Shown piece by piece: positions 27,512-36,055 of a stretch of 64,000 bases of DNA. Every line of letters begins with the position of its first letter. Within the stretch, counting starts at the first letter, position 1. The notes beneath the pieces are model-generated. The model made no database searches and was not told where the DNA came from. It saw nothing but the letters and a program-made list of their open reading frames with translations. The stretch comes from Thermobispora bispora DSM 43833. GTDB lineage: Bacteria; Actinomycetota; Actinomycetes; Streptosporangiales; Streptosporangiaceae. The stretch is from the NCBI RefSeq assembly GCF_000092645.1, contig NC_014165.1, forward strand, positions 2,542,001 to 2,606,000, in the 5' to 3' direction. The position numbers and the translations under genes were made by a program.

Positions 27512-28411
27512 CTAGCCGCGGCCGCGCCTGGACCGCCCGGGGATCAGCCTCGACCACCACCGGCGGGGCCGGTCGTCCGGGCCGGGATCCTCGGCGATCC
27601 GGGCGACGGTCACCCCCGCGCCGGCGAGCTCCTCCGGTGAGGCCGAGCCGCGGGCGGCGTCCTCGAGCCGGGCGAGCGCGCCGAGCGCCTCCCCCTCGAT
27701 CACGAAGGGCACCGGCCCGGCGACGTCGATGACGACCGCCGCCGCCCGCTCCAGGCGGGCGGCCTGGCAGACCTGCGCGACCGTGGCCTGGATCGGCCGG
27801 GCGTCGGGGCGCCACCGCGCCAGCGGCTCGGCGCCGGTGAAGGCGGGCACCGCCTGCCTGCCGTCCTTGCCGACCAGCTTGGGGAGCGCGACGTCGCTCC
27901 CCTTGCGCCGCCCCGCTCCGTGGCCATGCCCGTGACCGTGCCCGTGGCCGTGGCCGTGCCCGTGCCCCGCGGGACCGCCGCCATGGCCGTGCCCTGGCTC
28001 GTGTTCGTGGCCGTCACCACGCTCGTGGCCATCGCCATGCCCGTGGCCGTGTCCGTGGGCGTGCCCGTCTCCGCTGCCGTGGCCCTGAGCGTGCCCGTCG
28101 CCATGGCCGTTCTCGAGGTCGCGCCCATGCCCGTGACCGTGCCCGTGGCCATGGCCGTGACCATGACCGTGGTCGCTCCCCTGCTCGTGACCGTGCTCGT
28201 GGCCGTGGTCATGTCCCTCGTCGTGGCCGTGCGCCTCGGCCGCGTCCGCGGGCAGGGGGACCACCGGGATGAACAGCCTCGTGCCGGTGAGCGCGGACAG
28301 CACCTCGGCGGCGGTGGCCTTCCCGGCCTGGTAGGCGGAGAGCGCCGAGGCGACCGCCGGGTCCACGGAGCCGTCGTCGTCCGGGCGCAGGGGCTGCGAA
28401 ATCGCTGGCAC
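27512..28411 (-). CDS. SseB-like protein with large His-Gly insert
   Basis: This 299-residue protein is an SseB N-terminal-type domain split by a metal-binding-like tract. Residues 1-60 (VASALSAYQAGKATAAEVL, then GTRLFIPVV) give the first half. Residues 61-164 are His-Gly repeats with about 45 His. From residue 170, VALPKLVGKDGRQAVPAFTG and LARWRPDARPI continue the fold. The tail is basic. Actinobacterial SseB-like proteins often have a short His-rich loop at this place; here it is very long. It likely binds nickel, zinc or copper, but no transport function can be claimed. It starts with GTG. Confidence 0.7.
   Translation of the reverse strand: MPAISQPLRPDDDGSVDPAVASALSAYQAGKATAAEVLSALTGTRLFIPVVPLPADAAEAHGHDEGHDHGHEHGHEQGSDHGHGHGHGHGHGHGHGRDLENGHGDGHAQGHGSGDGHAHGHGHGHGDGHERGDGHEHEPGHGHGGGPAGHGHGHGHGHGHGHGHGAGRRKGSDVALPKLVGKDGRQAVPAFTGAEPLARWRPDARPIQATVAQVCQAARLERAAAVVIDVAGPVPFVIEGEALGALARLEDAARGSASPEELAGAGVTVARIAEDPGPDDRPRRWWSRLIPGRSRRGRG
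27920..28231 (-). repeat. His-Gly coding repeat tract
   Basis: This is a 312-base stretch of degenerate CAC/CAT-GGC/GGT repeats coding for residues 61-164 of the SseB-like protein. Both strands are free of stops, so a spurious frame appears antisense. Codon choice varies between units, which argues for an old, selected repeat and not a recent slippage expansion. Confidence 0.9.
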
Positions 28412-28493
28412 GTCTCCCGAGACTAGCCGCTCCCCCGCCCGCCCCCGTGCGCGGCCATCGGGCGGCGGCGCTCCGGAACCCCGCGGAACGTGC

Positions 28494-28526
28494 GAAGGCC
28501 GCCGGGCATGGCGCCCGGCGGCCTTC
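28494..28526 (-). terminator. Strong hairpin after the ring-opening amidohydrolase operon
   Basis: A perfect 14-bp stem (28494-28507 with 28513-28526, GAAGGCCGCCGGGC) and a five-base loop lie 32 bases after the amidohydrolase stop, before the SseB-like gene. No T run follows. Confidence 0.75.
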
Positions 28527-28557
28527 AGGTGACATCTCCGCGCCGGAGATCCCCGCG

Positions 28558-29664
28558 TCAGCCGTGGTCGACGATGGCGATCACCGGGCCGCCTCCGGCC
28601 GGGCCCTGGTGCACCGCCGCGACCGAGACGAACACGGCCGGGTCACCGGTCACGCTCGCCGCCACACCGCCGACGGCGGCCTTGATCTGGCGGTGCCAGT
28701 GCACGTCCGAGTCGTCGAGCATGATGTTGCGGCGGCCGCGCACCCGGCCCGTCGGGTCGGCCTCGCACTTGAGGAAGACGTTGACCAGCCGGCCCTTGAG
28801 GTCGCTCGGGTGCGGGCGCTCGGGGAGGTCGAGGCCGGCGTTCCGGATCGCCTCCCAGATGCCGTCGGTGTCGAGGGCGTCCTTCATCACGGAGTGCCCG
28901 ATGCGGTACCGGCCGCCGATGCCGCGCACGTTGCCCATCACGACGATCTGCGCGCGGTCGAGCTCGACACCGCTGGAGCAGGACGCGACCGAGGAGTACA
29001 GCGACAGATCCCGGTGGATCTGGTCCTCGCGCGGCATCTCGATCTCGCCGAGCGCCACGGCGATGCCGAGCGCGGTCGTGGAGTTCGAGATGTCCATCGA
29101 CTTGAGGGTGTCCTCGGTGACCACCGTGTGCCCGCGCCGCTTCGCGTCGTTGATCGTCTCAAGGGTGAGCAGCGGGGTCTTGGTCTGCACGTAGTGCACA
29201 TCGGCCGGGTCCTCGATGCCGGCGATCTTCATCGCCTCGCGGACGCCGTTGGCCACCTTCTCGATCATGGCGGGCCGGCCGATGTCCTCGGGCAGGATGG
29301 GCTCGCTCATCGCCACGCCCACGCTCAGCCGCGGCTCGTCGGTCTTCGGGGCCTTGGCCGGGTCGACGGTGGCGAAGATCGTCGCGTGCGGGCTGAGCAC
29401 GCCGTCGGTACCGCCGGACCAGACCAGCGGCACCTGGGCCACCTCCTCCGGCGTCCGGGTGCCCTTCTGCACGAGCACGTCGCGGAAGGCGCGGTCGGCC
29501 AGGATCCGGGTGTAGTCGTTGACGCCGCCGTTGCCCTCGGTCTTGCCGATCACCGCGAGCACGCGGTCGGCCTCGATGATCCCTTCGTCGATGAGCTTGG
29601 CGAGCCCCGAGGCGTCGGTGACGCTCTCGATGGGAACCTTCCGTACCTCGATCGGGTCCGGCAT
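28558..29664 (-). CDS. Ring-opening amidohydrolase, cyanuric acid hydrolase/barbiturase family
   Basis: This 368-residue enzyme opens cyclic imides such as cyanuric acid or barbiturate by hydrolysis. It shows the threefold pseudo-repeat of the Toblerone fold, each third with a catalytic Ser-Lys region: the first around [19 protein letters not shown] and [15 protein letters not shown], the second around YVQTKTPLL and [17 protein letters not shown], the third around LKCEADPTG and [16 protein letters not shown]. The ATG directly follows the carbamate kinase stop (TAGATG). Substrate cannot be told apart from sequence; the paired kinase suggests a carbamoyl-bearing product downstream. Confidence 0.85.
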   Translation of the reverse strand: MPDPIEVRKVPIESVTDASGLAKLIDEGIIEADRVLAVIGKTEGNGGVNDYTRILADRAFRDVLVQKGTRTPEEVAQVPLVWSGGTDGVLSPHATIFATVDPAKAPKTDEPRLSVGVAMSEPILPEDIGRPAMIEKVANGVREAMKIAGIEDPADVHYVQTKTPLLTLETINDAKRRGHTVVTEDTLKSMDISNSTTALGIAVALGEIEMPREDQIHRDLSLYSSVASCSSGVELDRAQIVVMGNVRGIGGRYRIGHSVMKDALDTDGIWEAIRNAGLDLPERPHPSDLKGRLVNVFLKCEADPTGRVRGRRNIMLDDSDVHWHRQIKAAVGGVAASVTGDPAVFVSVAAVHQGPAGGGPVIAIVDHG

Positions 29665-30606
29665 CTAGCTCTCCACCCCTCTGAAAACCCGAGTCCCTAC
29701 TTTTCCTGACAGCGCGTCGCCGATCTGCTCGAGCGAGGTGATCACGGCTCGCTCCCCGCCGCCCTCCACGAAGCGGAGCGCGGCCTCGACCTTCGGGCCC
29801 ATGCTCCCGCTCGCGAAGTGCCCCGCAGCCTGCAGCTCACGGAGCTCCGCCGTGGACACCTCCTCGATCGGGCGACTGTCCGGCGTGCCGAACCCCACGA
29901 TCGCGTTCGGCACATCGGTCGCGATCACCAGTTCGGTCGCCCCCACCGCCGTGGCGAGCACGGCGGCGGCGAGGTCCTTGTCGATGACGGCCTCGACCCC
30001 GGTCAGGGTGCCGTCGGCCGTGCGGATGACGGGCACTCCCCCGCCGCCGGCGGCGACGACGGTGTACCCGGCCTCGATCAGCGCGACCGCCGCAGCGGCG
30101 TCGAGGACCTCGACCGGCTCCGGCGAGGCGACGACCCGCCGCCAGCCGCGGTCGAACCGCCGCCAGGTCTCCCCCTGCTCTTGGAACCGCCGGGCCTCCG
30201 CCTCGCCGAAGTACCGCCCGATGGGCTTGACCGGGTCGCCGAACGCCGGGTCGTCCGCGTCCACCAGGGTTCTCGTCACGAGGGCGGCCACCCGCGCCGG
30301 ATCCGGCGCGAGCGCCTGCTCCAAGGCGCTCACAATGACCGCGCCGATCGTGCCCTGGGTCTGCGCGACGCACCAATCGAGTGGGACGGGCGGCACCACC
30401 TGGGCGGCCAGCTGGTTCTTCAGCAGCAGATTGCCGACCTGTGGACCGTTGCCGTGAGTGAGCACGACCTGGTATCCGGATTTGATCAGGCGAGCGACGT
30501 GGACCATTGCCGCGCCGATCGCCCGTCGCTGGTCGGCCGGGGCCGCGCTCCCGTCGGGAGCGGTCATGGCGTTGCCGCCCAGCGCAATCAGTACGCGTCC
30601 ACCCAC
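29665..30606 (-). CDS. arcC: Carbamate kinase
   Basis: This 313-residue amino-acid-kinase-fold enzyme makes ATP and carbamate from carbamoyl phosphate and ADP. Landmarks are LIALGGNA, THGNGPQVGNLLLKNQ, PVKPIGRYF, AAGGGGVPVI and the C-terminal GSMGPKVEAALRF. There is no arginine deiminase or ornithine carbamoyltransferase near it, so the carbamoyl phosphate must have another source. The likely source is the AllFGH enzyme encoded 21 kb away. The start is GTG, and the gene is coupled to the ring-opening amidohydrolase. Confidence 0.92.
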   Translation of the reverse strand: MGGRVLIALGGNAMTAPDGSAAPADQRRAIGAAMVHVARLIKSGYQVVLTHGNGPQVGNLLLKNQLAAQVVPPVPLDWCVAQTQGTIGAVIVSALEQALAPDPARVAALVTRTLVDADDPAFGDPVKPIGRYFGEAEARRFQEQGETWRRFDRGWRRVVASPEPVEVLDAAAAVALIEAGYTVVAAGGGGVPVIRTADGTLTGVEAVIDKDLAAAVLATAVGATELVIATDVPNAIVGFGTPDSRPIEEVSTAELRELQAAGHFASGSMGPKVEAALRFVEGGGERAVITSLEQIGDALSGKVGTRVFRGVES

Positions 30607-30685
30607 ACGGGGAACCTATCCAGGCACCGGACCCCGCATCATGGGCGACTATCGCCCACTCCGGCGCGATTCATCGGCAAGGTTC

Positions 30686-30723
30686 CCCAAAAACGTGACG
30701 GGGTGCCCTGACTGGGCACCCCG
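30686..30723 (-). terminator. Terminator of the ahpC-ahpD unit
   Basis: A perfect 10-bp stem CGGGGTGCCC with loop TGACT (30699-30723) is followed on the minus strand by TCACGTTTTT. It lies 27 bases after the ahpD stop, and the carbamate kinase gene begins beyond it. Confidence 0.85.
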
Positions 30724-30749
30724 TTCGTCCGTGAAATGGGCCGCGCCGG

Positions 30750-31286
30750 TCAAACCCCGGTGGGGACGGCCTCGGCCTCCAGGGTGGTGGCGACCGCGTT
30801 GATCACCGCCGCGATCTTGAGGGTCTCCTGGACCTGCTCCCGGGAGAGCCCGGCCTGGCGCACGACGCGCTCGTGCGACTCCAGGCAGGCGCCGCACCCG
30901 TTGATCGCGCTCACCGCGAGGCACCAGAGCTCGAAGTCGACCTTCTCGACACCCGGGTTGCCGATGACGGTCATCCGCAGCTTGGCGGGCATCGTGGTGT
31001 AGGCCTCGTCACCGATGAGGTGAGTCGACCGGTAGTAGACGTTGTTCATCGCCATGATGCTCGCCGCCGCCTTGGCCGCGGTGAACGCCTCGGCGGAGAG
31101 GTAGTCGGCCGCCTCACCGGACACCTCGGCGATCACCTTCGGCGACTTCGTGGCGATGGCCGTGGCGAGCAGCGTGCCCCAGAGCTGCTGCTCGGTGAGC
31201 TGCGAGGTGGTGACGAGCGACCCGAGGTTGAGCTTGATGTCCTTGGCGTAAGCGGGAAGTGCGTCCTTCAGGTTGTCGATCGACAT
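30750..31286 (-). CDS. ahpD: Alkyl hydroperoxide reductase AhpD
   Basis: This 178-residue protein has the redox Cys-x2-Cys in [15 protein letters not shown] with the associated Glu and His, and the flanking helical AhpD fold. In mycobacteria AhpD passes electrons from the lipoamide system to AhpC. The ATG overlaps the ahpC stop by one base (TGATG), so both are made together. Length matches the trimeric family. Confidence 0.93.
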   Translation of the reverse strand: MSIDNLKDALPAYAKDIKLNLGSLVTTSQLTEQQLWGTLLATAIATKSPKVIAEVSGEAADYLSAEAFTAAKAAASIMAMNNVYYRSTHLIGDEAYTTMPAKLRMTVIGNPGVEKVDFELWCLAVSAINGCGACLESHERVVRQAGLSREQVQETLKIAAVINAVATTLEAEAVPTGV

Positions 31287-31840
31287 CACACACCGGCCAG
31301 CAGCTTCTTGGCGTCCAGGGTCTCCTCGCCCTTGTTCCAGTTGCACGGGCAGAGCTCGTCCGACTGGAGCGCGTCGAGGACCCGCAGGACCTCCTTGACG
31401 TTCCGGCCCACCGAGCCGGCGGTGACCATGACGAACTGGATCTCGTTGTTCGGGTCGACGATGAAGGTGGCCCGCTCGGCGACACCCTCCTTGTTCAGGA
31501 TGCCCAGGGCGCCGGTGAGCTCGCGGTTGGTGTCGGCGAGCATGGGGAAGGGCAGGTCGCGCAGGTCGGGGTGGTGCTTCCGCCAGGCGTAGTGGACGTA
31601 CTCGGAGTCGACCGAGCACCCGAGCACCTGGCAGTCACGGTCGGCGAACTCCTGGTTCAGCCGGCCGAACTCGGCGATCTCGGTGGGACAGATGAAGGTG
31701 AAGTCCTTCGGCCAGAAGAAGACCACGCGCCACTTGCCCTCGTAGGTCTTGTGGTTGATGGTCTGGAACGCGTTGTCCGGGTCGAGCGAGACGCATGCGG
31801 TCAGCTCGTACTCAGGGAAACGATCACCGATGGTCAGCAC
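31286..31840 (-). CDS. ahpC: Peroxiredoxin AhpC
   Basis: This 184-residue peroxiredoxin reduces hydrogen peroxide, organic peroxides and peroxynitrite. The peroxidatic Cys is in [14 protein letters not shown] and resolving Cys residues are in [13 protein letters not shown], the AhpC pattern of actinobacteria. The GTG at 31840 is chosen; it yields [14 protein letters not shown], the usual N-terminus. The gene is divergent from oxyR, its probable activator. Confidence 0.93.
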   Translation of the reverse strand: MLTIGDRFPEYELTACVSLDPDNAFQTINHKTYEGKWRVVFFWPKDFTFICPTEIAEFGRLNQEFADRDCQVLGCSVDSEYVHYAWRKHHPDLRDLPFPMLADTNRELTGALGILNKEGVAERATFIVDPNNEIQFVMVTAGSVGRNVKEVLRVLDALQSDELCPCNWNKGEETLDAKKLLAGV

Positions 31841-31893
31841 GGCGCAACACCTTCCTTGCAGTGGTCTTCGGTCTCGTTCCCAGCGTGCCCGAC

Positions 31894-31948
31894 TAGCATT
31901 GATATGAGAAATCGAGTAGTCGAACCAATCTGAAAGGTGATTGCTATC
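31894..31948. promoter_or_regulatory. Possible OxyR site between ahpC and oxyR
   Basis: TAGCATTGATA (31894-31904) and TGATTGCTATC (31938-31948) form an imperfect inverted repeat over 55 bases in the ahpC-oxyR gap, with TAGCA facing TGCTA. The spacing suits a tetrameric LysR-type regulator. The match to the E. coli OxyR consensus is weak. Confidence 0.35.
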
Positions 31949-32911
31949 AGTGAGCCGCTGCCGACGATAGCCCAGCTCCGCGCCTTCCTCGCGGTCGCCG
32001 ATCACCTGCACTTCCGGGACGCGGCGGCCGCGCTCCGGATGAGCCAGCCCGCGCTGTCCAGCGCGATCGCCGCGCTGGAGCGGACCCTGCAGACGCAGCT
32101 GCTGGAGCGGACCACCCGCAAGGTGATGCTCACGCCGGCGGGCGAGCGCGTGAGCGTGCACGCCGCGCGCATCCTCGCCGACCTGGAGAACCTGGTCGCC
32201 GACGTGGCGCGGTCGCGGGAGCCGTTCACGGGGCCGGCCCACCTGGGCGTCATCCCGACGGTCGCCCCGTACCTGCTCCCGACGCTGCTCCCGATGTTCG
32301 CGGAGCGTTTTCCGGGTTTGAGGTTAATTGTCCAGGAAGCGAAGACCGAGACCCTCCTCGAGGAGGTCCGGGAGGGCGGGCTGGACCTCGCCCTGGTCGC
32401 CCTCCCCACCGAGGTGCGCGGGCTCGTGGAGGAGCCGCTCTACGACGAGGACTTCCTCCTCGCCCTGCCGTGCGACCACCCGCTCGCCCAGGGCACCGAG
32501 CCGCTCGGCCGGGACGTCCTCAAAGGGCTCGACATCGTGCTCCTCAACCAGGGCCACTGCCTGCGGGAGCAGGCGATCGACGTGTGCCGCGAGGTGGGCG
32601 CGCGGGCGACCATGACCACGTACGCCACGAGCCTGCAGACCCTGATCCAGCTCGTCGCGGGCGGGCTCGGGGTGACGCTCGTGCCCCGGCTCGCGGTCGC
32701 GGACACGGCGAACCGGCCGGACCGGCTCGCCCTGCGCCACTTCGCCGAGCCGCCCGGCCGCCGGATCGGCCTGGTCTACCGCGCCACCTCGGCGCGGTCG
32801 GGCGAGTACGCCCAGGTCGCCGCCGCCATCCGCGGCGCCATCGAGGCCAAAGGGCTCCCGGTGCGGGTGGTCAGGCCAGCCGCTGAAGACGGCGCACCGC
32901 CTCGTCGATGA
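31937..32911 (+). CDS. oxyR: Hydrogen-peroxide-sensing regulator OxyR
   Basis: This LysR-family regulator has an N-terminal HTH (ADHLHFRDAAAALRMSQPAL) and a sensor domain with the OxyR redox signature GHCLREQAIDVCREVG, holding both Cys that form the peroxide-triggered disulfide. It lies divergent from ahpC-ahpD, the standard OxyR target in actinobacteria. The GTG at 31937 is the only in-frame usual start near the HTH; the AAAGG site overlaps it, so the exact start is uncertain. Confidence 0.9.
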   Translation: MIAISEPLPTIAQLRAFLAVADHLHFRDAAAALRMSQPALSSAIAALERTLQTQLLERTTRKVMLTPAGERVSVHAARILADLENLVADVARSREPFTGPAHLGVIPTVAPYLLPTLLPMFAERFPGLRLIVQEAKTETLLEEVREGGLDLALVALPTEVRGLVEEPLYDEDFLLALPCDHPLAQGTEPLGRDVLKGLDIVLLNQGHCLREQAIDVCREVGARATMTTYATSLQTLIQLVAGGLGVTLVPRLAVADTANRPDRLALRHFAEPPGRRIGLVYRATSARSGEYAQVAAAIRGAIEAKGLPVRVVRPAAEDGAPPRR

Positions 32912-34034
32912 CCTCGTCCTTCTTGCAGAAGGCGAACCGCAGGTAGTGCCGCCCCCGGGACGGGTCGTCGTAGAAGACCTGGGTGGGGATGGCCACCACC
33001 CCGGCGAGCTCCGGGAGCCGCAGGGCGAGCTCGTGCCCGTCGGCGAAGCCGAGCGGGCGGATGTCCGTCTGGATGAAGTACGTGCCGGCCGGGGTGAACA
33101 CCTCGAAGCCCACCGACTTCAGCCCGGCCATCAGCCGGTCCCGCTTCGCCTCCAGCGCGGCGCGCTGGGCGGCCACCCAGTCCATCTCCTCGCGCAGCGC
33201 GTACGCCACGGCGAGCTGCCACGGCGCGCTCGCGGTGAAGGTGAGGAACTGCTTGACGGTCTGCACCGCGCCGACCAGCGGGGCCGGGGCGCACACCCAG
33301 CCGGTCTTCCACCCGGTCACGCTGAAGGTCTTCCCCGCCGAGGAGATCATGACGGTGCGCTCGCGCATGCCGGGGAGCGTGGCGAGGGGGACGTGCTCCA
33401 CCCCGTCGAAGGTCAGGTGCTCGTACACCTCGTCGGTGATCGCGATCAGGTCCCGGTCGCGGCAGATCCGGGCGATCGTCTCCAGCTCCTCCCGGGTGAA
33501 CACGGTCCCGGTCGGGTTGTGCGGCGAGTTCACCAGGATCGCCCGGGTCCTCGGACCGGCCGCCGCCGCCAGCTCGTCCGGGTCGAACGTGAACCGGCCC
33601 GCGTCCGGGCGGAGGGTCACCGGCCGGCGCACCGCCCCGGCGAGGGCGATCGCCGCCGCGTACGAGTCGTAGTACGGCTCGAACACGATGACCTCGTCGC
33701 CCGGCTCGCAGAGGGCGAGGATCGCGGCGGTGATCGCCTCGGTGGCCCCGACCGTCACGAGGACCTCGGTCTCCGGGTCGTACTCCAGCCCGTACCAGCG
33801 CGCGCGGTGCTCGGCCACCGCCCGGCGCAGCTCGGGCAGGCCGGGCCCCGGTGGGTACTGGTTCCAGCCGCCCCGGACGGCCTCGACGGCCCGCTCCAGC
33901 ATCCGCTCCGGCCCGTCGGTGTCCGGGAAGCCCTGCCCCAGGTTGATCGAGCCGGTCTCCACGGCCAGCCTCGTCATCTCCGCGAAGACCGTCGTGCCGA
34001 ATTCGCGCATGCGGGTCACCAGCGGCTCGTTCAC
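32871..34034 (-). CDS. PLP-dependent aminotransferase, class I/II
   Basis: This 387-residue fold type I aminotransferase has NSPHNPTGTVF, ITDEVYEHLTFDG and the PLP Lys in SSAGKTFSVTGWKTGW. QGFPDTDGP at the N-terminus and the SAGKTFSVTGWK context fit the methionine/kynurenine/N-succinyldiaminopimelate aminotransferase (YbdL/DapC) group, and the specific reaction is not decidable. The GTG at 34034 gives the usual start. It overlaps the oxyR tail by 41 bases in opposite orientation. Confidence 0.85.
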   Translation of the reverse strand: MNEPLVTRMREFGTTVFAEMTRLAVETGSINLGQGFPDTDGPERMLERAVEAVRGGWNQYPPGPGLPELRRAVAEHRARWYGLEYDPETEVLVTVGATEAITAAILALCEPGDEVIVFEPYYDSYAAAIALAGAVRRPVTLRPDAGRFTFDPDELAAAAGPRTRAILVNSPHNPTGTVFTREELETIARICRDRDLIAITDEVYEHLTFDGVEHVPLATLPGMRERTVMISSAGKTFSVTGWKTGWVCAPAPLVGAVQTVKQFLTFTASAPWQLAVAYALREEMDWVAAQRAALEAKRDRLMAGLKSVGFEVFTPAGTYFIQTDIRPLGFADGHELALRLPELAGVVAIPTQVFYDDPSRGRHYLRFAFCKKDEVIDEAVRRLQRLA

Positions 34035-34296
34035 CGGGCCAGGGTAACCCGGCGGCGGGCGTCCGCGCCCCGGCGGGCCACCGCCCCCCCGGCGGGCCAC
34101 CGCCCCGGACGGCCCGGTGGGCGGGCCGGCCGGGCGACCGGCGCCGCGCGGGCGCGCCCGGGGCCGGGTGCGCCGACGGGCGCGGCCGGGACGCCGGGCG
34201 CCCCGCGGCCGCCCATGGCCTGACGCGGCGCGCGGCGCCCGCCGGCGGTCTCCCGGCGCCTACCCCGGCCGATCGGCACCCGGCAGACTGGTGGTC

Positions 34297-35088
34297 ATGA
34301 CACGCGTAGCCCTCTGCCAGATCCCCGTCGGCCACGACCCCGCGGAGAACCTCAAGACCGCTCTGGACGCCCTCGCCCAGGCGCGCGGCGCCCGGCTCGC
34401 TGTCTTCCCCGAGGCGGCGCTCGCCCGCTTCGGCAAACGGGTGGTCGAGGCCGCCCAGCCGCTCGACGGCCCCTACGTCACCGGGATCGCCGAGGCCGCG
34501 CGGGAGCACGGAATCGCGGTGATCACGGGCGTGTTCGAGCCGGCCGGGGACGGCCGGGTGTACAACACCACGGTCGCCATCGACGAGCAGGGGCGGATCG
34601 CCGGCACCTATCGGAAGATCCACCTGTTCGACTCGTTCGGCGCGCGCGAGTCCCAGTTCGTCGCGCCCGGGGACACGCCGGTCGTCGTGGAGCTCGCCGG
34701 GCTGCGGATCGGGCTGATCACCTGCTACGACGTGCGCTTTCCCGAGCTCGCCAGGGCGCTGATCGACCAGGGCGCCGAGGTGTTCGCGGTGCCCGCCGCC
34801 TGGGGGTCGGGCCTGCTGAAGGAGGACCACTGGGCCACCCTGGTGCGGGCCCGGGCGATCGAGAACACCACCTGGACGATCGCGGTCGGCCAGGCGCCCC
34901 ACCCGTCGATCAGCGACGGCTTCGGCATCGGCCGCAGCATGCTCGTCGACCCGATGGGCGTGGTCCGGCTCGACCTCGGCCCGTGGCCGGCCGTGCGGAT
35001 CGGCGAGATCGACCCCGAGACCACCGAGCGCGCCCGGCGGACGCTGCCCTGCCTGGAACACCGGCGGCTGGGGGCCGGCCGATCGTAA
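34297..35088 (+). CDS. Carbon-nitrogen hydrolase, nitrilase superfamily
   Basis: This 263-residue amidase has the Glu-Lys-Cys triad of the nitrilase superfamily: FPEAAL, YRKIHLFDSFG and ITCYDVRFPELARAL. The HLFDSFG and RFPEL contexts point to the Nit1/Nit2 group of omega-amidases and deaminated-glutathione amidases, not to true nitrilases. It could release ammonia from omega-amides; a role in the N-heterocycle region is possible but unsupported. The ATG at 34297 is chosen by N-terminal fit (VALCQIP). Confidence 0.85.
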   Translation: MTRVALCQIPVGHDPAENLKTALDALAQARGARLAVFPEAALARFGKRVVEAAQPLDGPYVTGIAEAAREHGIAVITGVFEPAGDGRVYNTTVAIDEQGRIAGTYRKIHLFDSFGARESQFVAPGDTPVVVELAGLRIGLITCYDVRFPELARALIDQGAEVFAVPAAWGSGLLKEDHWATLVRARAIENTTWTIAVGQAPHPSISDGFGIGRSMLVDPMGVVRLDLGPWPAVRIGEIDPETTERARRTLPCLEHRRLGAGRS

Positions 35089-35168
35089 ACTTGCCCCCGT
35101 GATCGAGCGGAGTTCGACCGGGGACCGCCGTCCTCCGGGCGGCCCCGCGGGCCGGTGAGGGAGGCGGC

Positions 35169-35627
35169 ATGGGCGAGGAGGCGCGGCCGGCCCTGATGCT
35201 CAAGGTGATCCCGCCCAAGCTGCTCGTGCCGTACCTCTCCGGACGGCGGACGTTCATCTCGGGCTACGTGTACCGGGCGCAGGACTGCGACCACCTGGCC
35301 ACCCCGGCCGACTACGTGGCCGCCCTGGACCTGGGCTTCACCGGGTCCGAGCTCACCCCCGAGGTCCCCGAGCTGTACATCCTGCGCTGGCGGGCGCACG
35401 ACGTCGACACCTACACCGTCCCGTACGGCCCGCTGATGGGCGGCGACTGGCACGACCGGCCGCCGTTCACCGGGACCGGGTTCACCTCCTCCCGGGAGCA
35501 CGTGATCCCGCAGTTCCACACCATGCCGATGCCGATCCCCGCGGGCGCCGAGATCGTCCACCTCACCGCGGCCGGGGCGCGGCCGTTCGCCGTGTTCGAC
35601 GGGCTCACCTGGCGGCCGGCCGGATGA
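35169..35627 (+). CDS. Hypothetical protein, first of a coupled pair
   Basis: This 152-residue protein starts with ATG and GAGGGAGG upstream. It is rich in Pro, Tyr and aromatic residues (LPYLSGRRTFISGYVYRAQD, then ELYILRWRAHDVDTYTVPYG), with no membrane segment or known domain. The stop overlaps the next gene's ATG. Fold and role are unknown. Confidence 0.6.
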   Translation: MGEEARPALMLKVIPPKLLVPYLSGRRTFISGYVYRAQDCDHLATPADYVAALDLGFTGSELTPEVPELYILRWRAHDVDTYTVPYGPLMGGDWHDRPPFTGTGFTSSREHVIPQFHTMPMPIPAGAEIVHLTAAGARPFAVFDGLTWRPAG

Positions 35628-36055
35628 GCACGCCACCCGTGGGGCTCGGCCTCATCGCCGGGTACCGGGGGCGGACCTATGTCGCCGCCATCGGGCCGGG
35701 CGACGGGGAGGTCACCCTGTTCAGCGAGACCCCGCAGCCGGGTTTCGACCGGGAGGGCGACGGCTACTGGCGGCTGCGCGTGCCCCGGGCCGAGCTGGAA
35801 CGGCTCACCCTGCTGCGCACGGTCGGGGTGTTCGGCGGGGAGCCGTGCCTGGTGCTCGCCGAGGAGGAGGACGACGAGGGCGGCCTGCACATCGCGTACG
35901 CGGGCCACGACGGCCGGCGGGCCGAGGAGCTGGGGTACTGGCTCGTCGACCACGGCGCCTACGAGGTCGTCGTGCCCCCGGAGGAGGTGCACGCCATCCG
36001 GGTCGAGCAGGTGCCGGTGCCGCTCGGCGGCGATCAGGAGCCGAGCGACCGGTAG
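35624..36055 (+). CDS. Hypothetical protein, second of a coupled pair
   Basis: This 143-residue acidic protein (LIAGYRGRTYVAAIGPGDGE, then VFGGEPCLVLAEEEDDEGGL) starts by ATGA overlap with the gene upstream. The beta-rich sequence with Tyr and Gly suggests a small barrel. Its 3' end overlaps the convergent carboxyltransferase gene by 22 bases. Function unknown. Confidence 0.6.
   Translation: MSTPPVGLGLIAGYRGRTYVAAIGPGDGEVTLFSETPQPGFDREGDGYWRLRVPRAELERLTLLRTVGVFGGEPCLVLAEEEDDEGGLHIAYAGHDGRRAEELGYWLVDHGAYEVVVPPEEVHAIRVEQVPVPLGGDQEPSDR

Noticed and set aside
27920-28426. A plus-strand frame rich in Val, Met, Ala and Pro
   Set aside because: It is the complement of the His-Gly coding repeats and has no start or family resemblance.
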